From positions 372,001 through 436,000 of the forward strand of contig NZ_JBHSLA010000002.1 of assembly GCF_042657385.1 (NCBI RefSeq): 64,000 nt of DNA, given 5' to 3'. Of this stretch, positions 35,879 to 44,555 are shown piece after piece; the stretch's first letter is position 1; each line of letters starts with the position of its first letter. A program made the position numbers and the translations under genes. The DNA comes from Algorimicrobium hallyeonense. Its GTDB lineage: Bacteria; Bacteroidota; Bacteroidia; Flavobacteriales; Flavobacteriaceae. The notes below the pieces were generated by a model. The model saw only the letters and a list, made by a program, of their open reading frames with translations, was not told the DNA's origin and searched no databases.

Positions 35879-36814
35879 TTATTTATGTTTTAATTGCTCA
35901 ATTATTTTGGGTAATTGCTTAATATTAGCCATTTCCTTCATGACTGCTCGTGCTTCTTGAGCTGGTGTTCCCCAATACGTTTTATGTCCTGGCAAGGATT
36001 TACTAATTCCTGATTGAGCATGAATAACTGCTTTTTCTCCAATAGTAATACCACTTGCACAGCCTACTTGTCCCCAAATAGTTACTTCATCTTCAATTAT
36101 TACACATCCTGCAATTCCCGTTTGTGACGCAATTAAGCATTTCTTTCCAACCATGGTATCATGACCTATTTGAATTTGATTATCCAATTTAGAACCTTCT
36201 CCAATCGTGGTATCACCCGTTACCCCTTTATCAATCGTACATAGTGCACCTATGTCTACATAATCCTTTATAACCACACGGCCGCCAGAGATTAAAGGAT
36301 CAAACCCTTCTGGACGCTTTTTATAATAAAACGCACTGGCTCCTAATACAGTTCCTGCATGAATAGTTACATTATTTCCAATAATGGTATCATCATAAAT
36401 AGTAACGTTGGAATGTATAACACAATTGTTGCCTATAATAACATTATTACCAATAAAGCAGTTAGGTTGAATGATAGTATTTTTTCCAATTTTAGCCGAA
36501 TCTGTTATAGCAGATGTTGCCGGTTGAAACGGTTTAAAATGTTTGGTGAGCTTGTTGAAATCGCGAAACGGATCATCACTAATTAAAAGGGCTTTCCCTT
36601 CTGGACAAGTAACTTCTTTGTTAATTAGAACAATGGTAGCAGCAGAATCTAGCGCTTTATTGTAGTACTTTGGATGATCTACAAAAACAATATCTCCAGG
36701 TTCTACGACATGAATTTCATTCATACCAAGCACAGGAAAACTAGGGTCACCAATATAGTTAACATCAATTAACGAGGCAATTTCTTCTAAAGTATGTGGT
36801 TTTGGAAACTTCAT
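35879..36814 (-). CDS. LpxD-like acyltransferase, second paralogue
   Basis: 311 residues of the LpxD family (UDP-3-O-acyl-glucosamine N-acyltransferase). A small N-terminal uridine-binding-like domain precedes a left-handed beta-helix of hexapeptide repeats (IGKNTIIQPNCFIGNNVIIGNN and onward). The catalytic His region is conserved (KLDNQIQIGHD), but the segment that in classical LpxD carries a second histidine (SGH) reads ASG here. It is shorter than the LpxD at 39696. It may acylate a different site or have a different acyl preference; that is inference. It is placed 50 nt after efp and abuts the SnoaL-like gene. Confidence 0.8.
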   Translation of the reverse strand: MKFPKPHTLEEIASLIDVNYIGDPSFPVLGMNEIHVVEPGDIVFVDHPKYYNKALDSAATIVLINKEVTCPEGKALLISDDPFRDFNKLTKHFKPFQPATSAITDSAKIGKNTIIQPNCFIGNNVIIGNNCVIHSNVTIYDDTIIGNNVTIHAGTVLGASAFYYKKRPEGFDPLISGGRVVIKDYVDIGALCTIDKGVTGDTTIGEGSKLDNQIQIGHDTMVGKKCLIASQTGIAGCVIIEDEVTIWGQVGCASGITIGEKAVIHAQSGISKSLPGHKTYWGTPAQEARAVMKEMANIKQLPKIIEQLKHK

Positions 36815-36864
36815 ATTTCTATAATTAGCAATCAGTATTTTAAAACTAACTGTTTTACTAATTT

Positions 36865-37431
36865 TTATTCTTTTACGCGCTCTTTATAAGTCCCTTTATC
36901 GGTTTCAATTTTAATTTTATCACCTTCATTTATAAAAAGTGGCACATTTACCTCTGCTCCTGTTTCCACTGTTGCAGGCTTGGTAGCGTTGGTTGCTGTA
37001 TTTCCTTTTACACCTGGTTCAGTATGTGTTACTTCTAATATAACACTAGCTGGCATTTCAACAGAAAGCGGCATATTGTCCTCCGTATTTATTAATACGG
37101 TAACTACTTCACCTTCTTTCATTAAATCAGCTCTATCCAAAGCGGCTTCTAATAAACGAATTTGTGTATAATCTTCTTGGTTCATAAAATGATAAAATTC
37201 ACCATCATGATATAGAAACTGAAACTTATGTGTTTCAACACGCACATCTTCAATTTTATGTCCCGCCGAAAAGGTGTTTTCCAATACTTTTCCTGATGTT
37301 ACACTTTTCATTTTAGTTCTTACAAATGCAGGACCTTTTCCCGGTTTTACGTGTAAAAATTCAATTATTTTATAAATATCATGATTATAACGAATACATA
37401 ATCCGTTGCGAATATCTGATGTTGTTGCCAT
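36865..37431 (-). CDS. efp: Elongation factor P
   Basis: 188 residues with the three beta-barrel domains of EF-P. The loop that is modified in many bacteria is VKPGKGPAF, with Lys32 as the likely tip residue, and the C-terminal signature is VPLFINEGDKIKIETDKGTY. EF-P relieves ribosome stalling at polyproline stretches. It sits 15 nt downstream of lpxA, and efp is recurrently found within lipid A gene runs in Bacteroidota. Confidence 0.96.
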   Translation of the reverse strand: MATTSDIRNGLCIRYNHDIYKIIEFLHVKPGKGPAFVRTKMKSVTSGKVLENTFSAGHKIEDVRVETHKFQFLYHDGEFYHFMNQEDYTQIRLLEAALDRADLMKEGEVVTVLINTEDNMPLSVEMPASVILEVTHTEPGVKGNTATNATKPATVETGAEVNVPLFINEGDKIKIETDKGTYKERVKE

Positions 37432-37446
37432 TTTACTTGTTTATTT

Positions 37447-38232
37447 TTAATTAGATTTGAAGTAACCCTTCATAATACCACGTTGCGAATCTTTTATAAA
37501 TTGCAAAATTTCATCACGCTCATGGGTTGCTTCCATTTCAGCTTCAATGATTTCAGCTGCTTGTGTATTATTATAATTTTTTTGATATAGAATTCTATAA
37601 ATGTCCTGTATTTCGGTAATTTTTTCAGTTGTAAAACCACGACGTCTTAAACCTACTGAATTAATTCCAACGTAGGATAAAGGTTCACGAGCTGCTTTAA
37701 CAAATGGTGGTACATCTTTTCTTACTAAAGAACCACCTGTTACAAATGCATGGTTTCCAATTGAGCAGAATTGATGAACAGCTGTCATACCTGCTAGAAC
37801 CACATAATCGCCAACATTAATATGACCTGCAAGTGTACTATTATTAGAAAAGATACAGTTTTTACCAACAATGCAGTCATGCGCTATGTGGCAATAGGCC
37901 ATAATTAAACAATTATCACCAATAACGGTTTTCATTCTATCTGTTGTTCCACGGTTAATAGTAACACATTCCCTAATGGTCACGTTATCACCAATTTCAA
38001 CTGTGGTATCTTCATCTTTATATTTTAAATCTTGAGGTGTTGCTGAAATTACAGCTCCCGGAAAAATATTACAATTTTTACCAATACGAGCGCCTTCCAT
38101 AATGGTTACGTTACTTCCTATCCAAGTTCCCTCTCCAATAATAACATTATTATGAATAGTTGTAAAGGGATCAATTACGACATTTTTAGCTATTTTAGCT
38201 CCTGGATGTACGTATGCTAGTGGTTGATTCAT
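37447..38232 (-). CDS. lpxA: UDP-N-acetylglucosamine acyltransferase
   Basis: 261 residues, the usual length. Hexapeptide-repeat beta-helix (about 1-185) begins with LAYVHPGAKIAKNVVIDPF. The catalytic His is in YCHIAHDCIVG, and NSTLAGHINVGDYVVLAGMTAVHQFCSIGNHAFVTGGS is typical. A C-terminal helical part follows. It transfers 3-hydroxyacyl from ACP to UDP-GlcNAc, the first step of lipid A synthesis. It lies 70 nt downstream of lpxC-fabZ. Confidence 0.96.
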   Translation of the reverse strand: MNQPLAYVHPGAKIAKNVVIDPFTTIHNNVIIGEGTWIGSNVTIMEGARIGKNCNIFPGAVISATPQDLKYKDEDTTVEIGDNVTIRECVTINRGTTDRMKTVIGDNCLIMAYCHIAHDCIVGKNCIFSNNSTLAGHINVGDYVVLAGMTAVHQFCSIGNHAFVTGGSLVRKDVPPFVKAAREPLSYVGINSVGLRRRGFTTEKITEIQDIYRILYQKNYNNTQAAEIIEAEMEATHERDEILQFIKDSQRGIMKGYFKSN

Positions 38233-38302
38233 TTTATACTAGAATTAATTAATTGGTAAAATTATTTAGCAAGTTATGTTTAAAAAACTGCATTTAGTAT
38301 TA

Positions 38303-39709
38303 TTATTTAACTTTTGAAATTTGCGCCATTAATTCGGCTTCCGCACATAGTTTTCCATTAGCATAAGCATAACCTTGCATGTGACAAATACCACGACGTA
38401 TAGGTGAAATTAAATCGCATTTAAATATTAATGTATCGCCTGGTACGACTTTTTGTTTGAATTTTACATTATCTATTTTCATAAAGAATGTCAAATAATT
38501 TTCTGGATCCGGAACGGTACTTAATACTAATATACCACCTGTTTGTGCCATAGCTTCAACAATTAGAACACCTGGCATAACTGGTGCGCCTGGGAAATGT
38601 CCTGCAAAAAAGGGCTCATTCATGGTTACGTTTTTCATACCAATAACGCCAGAATCTGTTAATTCGAATATCTTATCAATTAACAAAAACGGTTGTCTAT
38701 GTGGCAACATATTCATTATTTGATTTACGTCCATTAACGGCTCTTTATTCAAATCAATATTCGGCACATTATTACGACGCTCATTTTTAATAATCTTACA
38801 CATTTTTTTTGCAAATTGTGTGTTTACAAAATGACCTGGCTTATTAGCAATAACCTTACCTTTAATATGTGTTTTTATTAATGCTAAATCGCCAATAACA
38901 TCTAATAATTTATGCCGTGCCGCTTCATTTGGATGATGCAATGTTAAATTATCCAAGATTCCATTAGGTTTTACAGAAATGGAGTCTTTATTGAAAGCTA
39001 CTTTTAGTTTCTCCATGGTTTCTGGAGACAATTCTTTATCTACGTAAACAATGGCATTATTTAAATCGCCACCCTTAATAAGTCCGTGTTCTAAAAGTGT
39101 TTCAATTTCATGAAGAAAGCTGAAGGTTCTAGAATCTGATATTTCAGCTTTAAATTCAGCCATATTTTTAATGGAGGCATTCTGTGTTCCTAAAACTTTA
39201 GTGCCAAAATCCACCATAGTAGTCACTTGGTATTCTTTGGCAGGCATTACTAGAATTTCACTTCCGGTTTCTTCGTCTGTATAAGAAATGACATCAGTAA
39301 CCTCGTAAGCTTCCCTGAAGGCTTCTTGTTCTACAATGCCAGCCTTTTCAATAGCTTCAACAAAAAATTTAGATGAACCATCCATAATCGGTGGTTCGGT
39401 TGCATCAAGCTCCAAAATAGCATTATCAATGCCCATACCAACAAGCGCTGCCAAAACATGCTCGCAGGTTTGGATTGTAACGCCATTTTTTTCAAGACAT
39501 GTACCACGCTGCGTATTAGTTACGTAAACAGCATCAGCTTCTATAATTGGGCTACCTTCCAAATCAATGCGTTTAAACGCAAATCCAAAATTTTCAGGAG
39601 CAGGTTTAAACGTTAAGGTTACATTATTACCTGTGTGTAAACCAACGCCTTTAAGCGAAACATCACTAGCTATGGTTTTCTGTTTGATATCCGTATTAAT
39701 TATTCCCAT
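38303..39709 (-). CDS. lpxC-fabZ: Fused UDP-3-O-acyl-GlcNAc deacetylase / 3-hydroxyacyl-ACP dehydratase
   Basis: 468 residues. The LpxC domain (about 1-305) has GVGLHTGNNVTLTF, the zinc His in TCEHVLAALVG, LHHPNEAARHKLLDVIGDLAL with further zinc ligands, and HFVNTQFAKKM. The FabZ domain (about 325-468) has ILPHRQPFLLIDKI and the catalytic GHFPGAPVMPGVLIVEAMAQ. LpxC performs the committed step of lipid A synthesis, and FabZ makes trans-2-enoyl-ACP from the same 3-hydroxyacyl-ACP pool used by LpxA/LpxD. This fusion is characteristic of Bacteroidota. Its start overlaps the lpxD end by 14 nt. Confidence 0.96.
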   Translation of the reverse strand: MGIINTDIKQKTIASDVSLKGVGLHTGNNVTLTFKPAPENFGFAFKRIDLEGSPIIEADAVYVTNTQRGTCLEKNGVTIQTCEHVLAALVGMGIDNAILELDATEPPIMDGSSKFFVEAIEKAGIVEQEAFREAYEVTDVISYTDEETGSEILVMPAKEYQVTTMVDFGTKVLGTQNASIKNMAEFKAEISDSRTFSFLHEIETLLEHGLIKGGDLNNAIVYVDKELSPETMEKLKVAFNKDSISVKPNGILDNLTLHHPNEAARHKLLDVIGDLALIKTHIKGKVIANKPGHFVNTQFAKKMCKIIKNERRNNVPNIDLNKEPLMDVNQIMNMLPHRQPFLLIDKIFELTDSGVIGMKNVTMNEPFFAGHFPGAPVMPGVLIVEAMAQTGGILVLSTVPDPENYLTFFMKIDNVKFKQKVVPGDTLIFKCDLISPIRRGICHMQGYAYANGKLCAEAELMAQISKVK

Positions 39710-40724
39710 CTAATTTTTTTTCTATCTCGTTTACTGATTTAAATAATTTTGGTAAATTTTTAAAATGCACATAGGATTTATTCCAATCGCTATAATTAAA
39801 TGAAGGCGAGCCTTGTAAAACCTCATTATCCTTAATGTTTTTACCAATCCCAGATTGTGCCTGTATTTTAACATTATTACCTATGGTAAGGTGTCCTGAA
39901 ATACCAACTTGGCCTCCTATTTGACAATTTTCACCAATTTTGGTTGAGCCAGCAATTCCCGTTTGCGCAGCAATAACAGTATTTTTTCCAATTTCAACAT
40001 TGTGCGCAATTTGAATTTGATTATCCAGCTTTACACCTTTTCTAATAATTGTAGAACCTAAAGTGGCACGATCTATCGTGGTGGCTGCACCAACATCCAC
40101 AAAATCTTCCAAAATAACATTCCCTATTTGCGGTACTTTATGGTACTCCCCTTTTTCATTTGGGGTAAACCCAAAACCATCAGCTCCAATAATAGCGCCT
40201 GAATTAAGAACGCAGTGGGAACCAACCAAACAATCTGAATAAATTTTTACACCAGCAAACACAATCGTATGATCCTTAATCACCACATTATCGCCAATAT
40301 AACTATTGGGAAAAATTTTAACATGATTACCTATTTCTACATTATTTCCAATGTACGAAAATGCACCTATATATATGTTTTCGCCTAATTTAGCAGAATC
40401 AGAAATAAATGTTGGCTGTTCTATTCCAGATTTGTTTAATTTAACCTGGTTATAATATTCCAATAATTTTGAAAACGCTTTATAGGCATCATCTACCTTT
40501 ATTAAAGTAGTATGAATATCTTTCTCTGGAATAAAGCTTTTATTAACAATTGTAATAGAAGCTTTAGTTGTATATATATAAGGTGTGTATTTAGGATTAG
40601 AAAGAAAGGTTAAAGCGCCTGCCGCTCCTTCTTCAATTTTAGATAACCTGGAAACTTCAATAGTAGAGTCGCCAACAATTTCACCTTCTAAAATACCTGC
40701 TATTTGTTCTGCTGTAAAATTCAT
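39696..40724 (-). CDS. lpxD: UDP-3-O-acylglucosamine N-acyltransferase
   Basis: 342 residues from the ATG at 40724 (MNFTAEQIAGILEGEIVGD); a TTG three codons upstream is in frame but less likely. The N-terminal domain (about 1-100) leads to a hexapeptide beta-helix (about 105-320). The catalytic His is in KLDNQIQIAHNVEIG, and the second His (SGHLTIG) is present. It adds the second 3-hydroxyacyl chain during lipid A synthesis. It lies 25 nt downstream of the HD gene and overlaps lpxC-fabZ by 14 nt. Confidence 0.95.
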   Translation of the reverse strand: MNFTAEQIAGILEGEIVGDSTIEVSRLSKIEEGAAGALTFLSNPKYTPYIYTTKASITIVNKSFIPEKDIHTTLIKVDDAYKAFSKLLEYYNQVKLNKSGIEQPTFISDSAKLGENIYIGAFSYIGNNVEIGNHVKIFPNSYIGDNVVIKDHTIVFAGVKIYSDCLVGSHCVLNSGAIIGADGFGFTPNEKGEYHKVPQIGNVILEDFVDVGAATTIDRATLGSTIIRKGVKLDNQIQIAHNVEIGKNTVIAAQTGIAGSTKIGENCQIGGQVGISGHLTIGNNVKIQAQSGIGKNIKDNEVLQGSPSFNYSDWNKSYVHFKNLPKLFKSVNEIEKKLDGNN

Positions 40725-40749
40725 TGAAAGCAAAAATAGAAAAAATGTA

Positions 40750-41991
40750 TTACATTTTATCTTTAGGATAACATATATAATATTTTGTGACTGGTTTTGA
40801 CAGTGCTTTTAGGTTTAATTGGTCTGAAGCTTTTACTATATTTTGAATTTTACCCGATTGAAATAAGACGTTTATCGGCTGGCTATCTTGTTCATAAGCC
40901 TGATTGGAAATGGCACCAGTAAAAACAAAATAGGCCGCTTCATGCTCTGATACCTTATATTGTTTCATTAATTTATTTATATGCTTCTGAAGCTTTTCCG
41001 GCTGTACGGGATTCTTTTTTAGCTTCACCTTTAATAATTGCCTGTTAATAATCATTTCGCATAAATTTTTTAAAACAAAATCATCGTGATATTGCCAAGC
41101 TTTCATTGCCATTATAATATCATAATCATCTAGTTTAGAAAATGTATCTAAAGTCTCGTTATTAAAATTAGCAATTTGTATATCATTCTGTAAAAAAAAC
41201 TGTAACGGTTTACTGGCTTCAAAAACAACACCTTGCTGGGTAAGTTCTTTAGCGCGTTGTAAAACACGCATTAATAACTGTTCGGCAACCAAACCTGTTT
41301 TATGCAAATACACTTGCCAATACATAAGACGTCTGGCAACTAAAAACTTCTCAATGCTGTAAATGCCTTTTTCTTCCACTACTAATTCGTCATCCACCAC
41401 ATGTAGCATGGTAATTAATCGGTCACTATTAATATTACCTTCGGCGACACCTGTATAAAAACTATCACGCTTTAAATAGTCGGCTCGATCCATATCAAAT
41501 TGGCTCGAAATTAATGCACACATAAAGGGTCTGTTGTATTCGCCCTTAAAAATTTGGATGGCAAGCGTTAAACTTCCGTTAAATTCGGCGTTTAAAACCT
41601 CCATAAATTGAAGTGAAATATGCTCATGACTCACACCATTTACAATACTATGCTCCATGGCATGAGAAAAAGGTCCATGACCAATATCATGCAAAAGTAT
41701 GGCTATGTACAAGGCATTTTCTTCAGCTTCAGATATTTCAACCCCTTTAAAACGAAGCACTTGAACAGCTTTCTGCATTAAATGCATACCGCCCAAAGCA
41801 TGATGAAAGCGCGTGTGATGTGCGCCAGGATAAACTAAATAAGATAAACCCATTTGGGATATTCGGCGAAGGCGTTGAAAATATTTATGATTGATTAAAT
41901 CGAAAATCAGCGCATTTGGAATGGTAATAAATCCGTAAATTGGATCGTTAAATATCTTGAGTTTGTTTTTTGTCTGCAAGCTTGCTATCAT
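40750..41991 (-). CDS. HD-domain phosphohydrolase
   Basis: 413 residues from the ATG at 41991 (MIASLQTKNKLKIFNDPIYGFI). Upstream in-frame codons exist (to 42078) but would run into the divergent porX and give no recognisable N-terminus. The HD motif is split as expected: HHTRFHHALGGMHLMQKA, then LLHDIGHGPFSHAMEH. Such dNTPase/YdhJ-like proteins hydrolyse nucleotide phosphates; the exact substrate is unknown. It heads the lpxD-lpxC-fabZ-lpxA-efp run. Confidence 0.88.
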   Translation of the reverse strand: MIASLQTKNKLKIFNDPIYGFITIPNALIFDLINHKYFQRLRRISQMGLSYLVYPGAHHTRFHHALGGMHLMQKAVQVLRFKGVEISEAEENALYIAILLHDIGHGPFSHAMEHSIVNGVSHEHISLQFMEVLNAEFNGSLTLAIQIFKGEYNRPFMCALISSQFDMDRADYLKRDSFYTGVAEGNINSDRLITMLHVVDDELVVEEKGIYSIEKFLVARRLMYWQVYLHKTGLVAEQLLMRVLQRAKELTQQGVVFEASKPLQFFLQNDIQIANFNNETLDTFSKLDDYDIIMAMKAWQYHDDFVLKNLCEMIINRQLLKVKLKKNPVQPEKLQKHINKLMKQYKVSEHEAAYFVFTGAISNQAYEQDSQPINVLFQSGKIQNIVKASDQLNLKALSKPVTKYYICYPKDKM

Positions 41992-42007
41992 AATATTAAT
42001 ATATAAA

Positions 42008-42015
42008 CAAATATA
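42008..42015 (-). promoter_or_regulatory. -7 box of the HD gene
   Basis: TATATTTG on the - strand (42015 to 42008) matches TAnnTTTG and ends 16 nt before the ATG at 41991. The -33 would fall inside the porX coding region, and I see no good match there. Confidence 0.45.
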
Positions 42016-42016
42016 C

Positions 42017-43570
42017 ATGAACCATATAAATATTCTTTGGGTTGACGATGAAATTGATTTATTAAAACCACATATCATCTTTTTAGAACAAAAAAACTAC
42101 AAAGTTACCACCTGTAAAAGTGGAACTGAAGCTTTGGAGGTTTTGGAAGATAAAAATTTTGATATTGTTTTCCTAGATGAAAACATGCCAGGATTAACTG
42201 GTTTAGAAACCTTAAATGAAATTAAAGAAAAGCGCGACACACTTCCTGTTGTAATGATTACCAAGAGTGAAGAAGAATATATTATGGAAGAAGCTATTGG
42301 AAATAAAATAGCTGATTATTTGATAAAGCCAGTAAATCCAAACCAGATTTTATTGAGTTTAAAGAAAAATTTAGATCACTCACGATTAGTTTCAGAAAAA
42401 ACCACCTCTAATTACCAACAGGAGTTTCGCAAAATAGCTATGGATTTATCAATGGTTAACAGCTATCAAGAATGGGTTTCCTTATACCAAAAACTAATTT
42501 ATTGGGAAATGCAACTAGAAGATATTGAAGATTCTGGGATGTTTGAAATTTTAGAATCTCAAAAATCGGAAGCCAACACGCAGTTTGGGAAGTTTATTGA
42601 TAAAAATTATCCAAAGTGGTTTGAACCCAATACGGATGCACCAACAATGTCTCATAATTTATTTAAAGATAAAGTGACACCAGAAATTAGCAAAGAACAA
42701 CCTACGCTATTGGTTGTAATTGATAATTTACGTTACGATCAGTGGAAAGCTTTTGAACCTGTGGTAAGTAACTATTATAAAAAGCAAAAAGAAGAAGCTT
42801 TTTTTAGCATTCTACCAACAGCCACACAATATGCTAGAAATGCTATTTTTTCAGGGTTAATGCCTTCCGACATGGAAAAAATGCATCCTGATTTATGGAA
42901 AAACGATACGGATGAAGGCGGTAAAAATTTACATGAAGAAGCGTTTTTAGAAGCTCAATTGAAACGATTAGGCTTACAGAACTTATCTACCAAGTATTTC
43001 AAAATAACCAATTTAAAAAATGGCAAACAATTAGTAGACAACTTTAAATCATTAAAAGATAACGACTTAACTGTAGTAGTTTACAATTTTGTAGATATGC
43101 TATCGCACTCCAAAACAGAAATGGATGTGGTAAAAGAATTAGCATCTAATGATAAAGCGTATCGCTCATTAACACAAAGTTGGTTTAAAAATTCACCGTT
43201 ATTAGAAATGATTCAGCAAGCCCAGCAACTTGGGTTTAAATTAATCCTAACTACAGATCATGGCACTATAAATGTTAAAAATCCGTCTAAAGTGGTTGGC
43301 GACAAGGACACGTCTTTAAATTTACGTTACAAAACTGGAAGAAGTTTAACCTATGATGATAAAGACGTTTTGGTAGCAAAAGACCCGAAATCTATTCATT
43401 TACCAGCCTTAACCATGAGCAGCTCCTTTATATTTGCTAAAAACGATTTGTTTTTTGCCTATCCAAATAATTACAATCACTATGTAAGCTATTACAGGAA
43501 TACCTATCAACATGGAGGCGTATCATTAGAAGAAATGATTATACCGTTTATTGTTTTGAACCCCAAATAA
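42017..43570 (+). CDS. porX: PorX: T9SS response regulator with PglZ-type phosphodiesterase domain
   Basis: 517 residues from the ATG at 42017 (MNHINILWVDDEID); an in-frame ATG at 41957 is less likely. The receiver domain (about 1-120) has Asp10/Asp11 and the phospho-acceptor Asp54 in FLDENMPG, with Thr and Lys in the usual later positions. The C-terminal PglZ/alkaline-phosphatase-like domain (about 210-517) has LLVVIDNLRYDQW, the Thr in LPTATQYARNA, LTTDHGT and YRNTYQHGG. PorX controls type IX secretion together with PorY and cleaves oligonucleotide substrates. The three T9SS cargo genes in this window are plausible clients. It is followed 54 nt later by tsaE. Confidence 0.95.
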   Translation: MNHINILWVDDEIDLLKPHIIFLEQKNYKVTTCKSGTEALEVLEDKNFDIVFLDENMPGLTGLETLNEIKEKRDTLPVVMITKSEEEYIMEEAIGNKIADYLIKPVNPNQILLSLKKNLDHSRLVSEKTTSNYQQEFRKIAMDLSMVNSYQEWVSLYQKLIYWEMQLEDIEDSGMFEILESQKSEANTQFGKFIDKNYPKWFEPNTDAPTMSHNLFKDKVTPEISKEQPTLLVVIDNLRYDQWKAFEPVVSNYYKKQKEEAFFSILPTATQYARNAIFSGLMPSDMEKMHPDLWKNDTDEGGKNLHEEAFLEAQLKRLGLQNLSTKYFKITNLKNGKQLVDNFKSLKDNDLTVVVYNFVDMLSHSKTEMDVVKELASNDKAYRSLTQSWFKNSPLLEMIQQAQQLGFKLILTTDHGTINVKNPSKVVGDKDTSLNLRYKTGRSLTYDDKDVLVAKDPKSIHLPALTMSSSFIFAKNDLFFAYPNNYNHYVSYYRNTYQHGGVSLEEMIIPFIVLNPK

Positions 43571-43624
43571 AATCATCTTTGAAATACATAAAAATCCGAT
43601 GAAATACACTTTTTATTAGTTTTT

Positions 43625-44071
43625 GTGATTTTTAATTCTTATAATTGTGCTTTAATATATAATACTTTGATTGTAGATTATAATTTAGAAAGTCTAGATA
43701 GTGTGGCTCAAGCTATTATAAAAGCTCTAAAACACAAAGTTATTTTATTTGATGGTGCCATGGGTACAGGAAAAACAACTTTAATTAAAGCTTTAGTAAA
43801 AAAACTAGGAAGTTCAGATGATGTAAGCAGCCCGACGTTTTCTTTAGTGAACACCTATCACACTTCTAATTCGGATATCTATCATTTTGATTTATACCGA
43901 TTAAATTCCATGGAAGAGGCTTATGATTTTGGAATCGAAGATTATTTGGAAAGTAATAATTGGTTATTTATAGAATGGCCAGAGATTATAAAAGAGCTTC
44001 TATCAGATGATTTTCATATCATTTCAATAGAGCATCTTGGAACTGAAAAAAGACAATTAACGCTTAAATAA
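43625..44071 (+). CDS. tsaE: tRNA threonylcarbamoyladenosine biosynthesis ATPase TsaE
   Basis: 148 residues if started at the GTG at 43625. The family N-terminus (YNLESLDSVAQAIIKAL) suggests a later start, possibly the TTG at 43667, giving 134 residues. The Walker A motif is GAMGTGKTTLIKAL. SPTFSLVNTYHT, FDLYRLNSMEEAYDFGIEDYL and LFIEWPEII follow. TsaE is the ATPase of the TsaB-TsaD complex that makes t6A at tRNA position 37. porX-tsaE-ald is a recurring order in Bacteroidota. Confidence 0.92.
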   Translation: MIFNSYNCALIYNTLIVDYNLESLDSVAQAIIKALKHKVILFDGAMGTGKTTLIKALVKKLGSSDDVSSPTFSLVNTYHTSNSDIYHFDLYRLNSMEEAYDFGIEDYLESNNWLFIEWPEIIKELLSDDFHIISIEHLGTEKRQLTLK

Positions 44072-44121
44072 GGTAATATTAAGAGACTGACAAAATGACA
44101 TAATTCTCAAACTGAGGCATT

Positions 44122-44138
44122 TTACGGGAAAACCGTAA
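44122..44138. promoter_or_regulatory. Operator-like dyad TTACGG-N5-CCGTAA
   Basis: A perfect 6-bp inverted repeat with a 5-nt spacer (GAAAA) lies 53 nt upstream of the TTTG of the promoter at 44191-44218. It has the size of a LuxR/NarL-type regulator site and could also form a small hairpin. No binding protein can be named. Confidence 0.4.
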
Positions 44139-44190
44139 TCGAAATTTGAAAAAACGTTAATTTTAACATAATTTTAACATTTCGAGCTAT

Positions 44191-44218
44191 TTTGAATCAT
44201 ACTACTCATATACATTTG
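44191..44218 (+). promoter_or_regulatory. Promoter of the 47-residue peptide gene
   Basis: TTTG at 44191-44194, a 16-nt spacer (slightly short) and TACATTTG at 44211-44218. The -7 box ends 30 nt before the ATG at 44249. Confidence 0.5.
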
Positions 44219-44248
44219 GATTATTAATTAATTAAATCCCTTAATATT

Positions 44249-44392
44249 ATGAGAACAAAAAAGTATTTATTAGCAATTGCAATTTTTGGTGGAATGTTAT
44301 TTACAGCTCAAGCAGCCCACATAATTGATTTAAATGACCAACAAACAACAAAAGTTAAGAAAAAAGATATTACAATTCCAAAACACGGATAA
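44249..44392 (+). CDS. Small secreted peptide (47 residues), undescribed
   Basis: An open frame from ATG 44249 to TAA 44390-44392 encodes 47 residues. The first 23 look like a signal peptide: basic start MRTKK, hydrophobic core YLLAIAIFGGMLF, and AQAA as probable cleavage site. The mature peptide would be about 24 residues, basic, and ends VKKKDITIPKHG. It has its own promoter match and an upstream dyad. It falls below the usual length threshold for gene calling. Function is unknown; the secretion-type signal and the short, charged mature part suggest an exported micropeptide. Its 3' half overlaps the frame of the remnant beginning at 44334. Confidence 0.65.
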   Translation: MRTKKYLLAIAIFGGMLFTAQAAHIIDLNDQQTTKVKKKDITIPKHG

Positions 44393-44537
44393 TCTTTTTA
44401 CTATAGTGAGAAGTATTGTTGCAACTTTAATTGGAACTTCTTACTATTCATTTTTATTATACGAAAGTGTTTCAAGTAAAAAAACTTGGAACACTTTTTT
44501 GTTTATTTCTGATAGCAGTTTTCAGAAGCTAAATTAA
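44334..44537 (+). pseudogene. Truncated copy of the downstream membrane-protein gene
   Basis: A 67-codon open frame. Residues about 22-63 (FTIVRSIVATLIGTSYYSF, then LYESVSSKKTWNTFLFISDSS) align with residues about 20-60 of the intact protein at 44556 (STIILGSIIATFIATSPYLF, LYESIPDGKVWSTFMFTYES). The similarity stops abruptly, and about 115 residues of the intact copy are missing. The first 20 residues overlap the small-peptide gene in another frame and are not homologous. This is best read as a decayed tandem duplicate, though a short single-helix protein that is still made cannot be excluded. Confidence 0.6.
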
Positions 44538-44555
44538 TCGACTTTTTTGAGAAAT

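Noticed and set aside
41957..42078. Longer upstream starts for both porX and the HD gene
   Set aside because: They would make the divergent genes overlap and give N-termini without family similarity; the downstream ATGs match the families.
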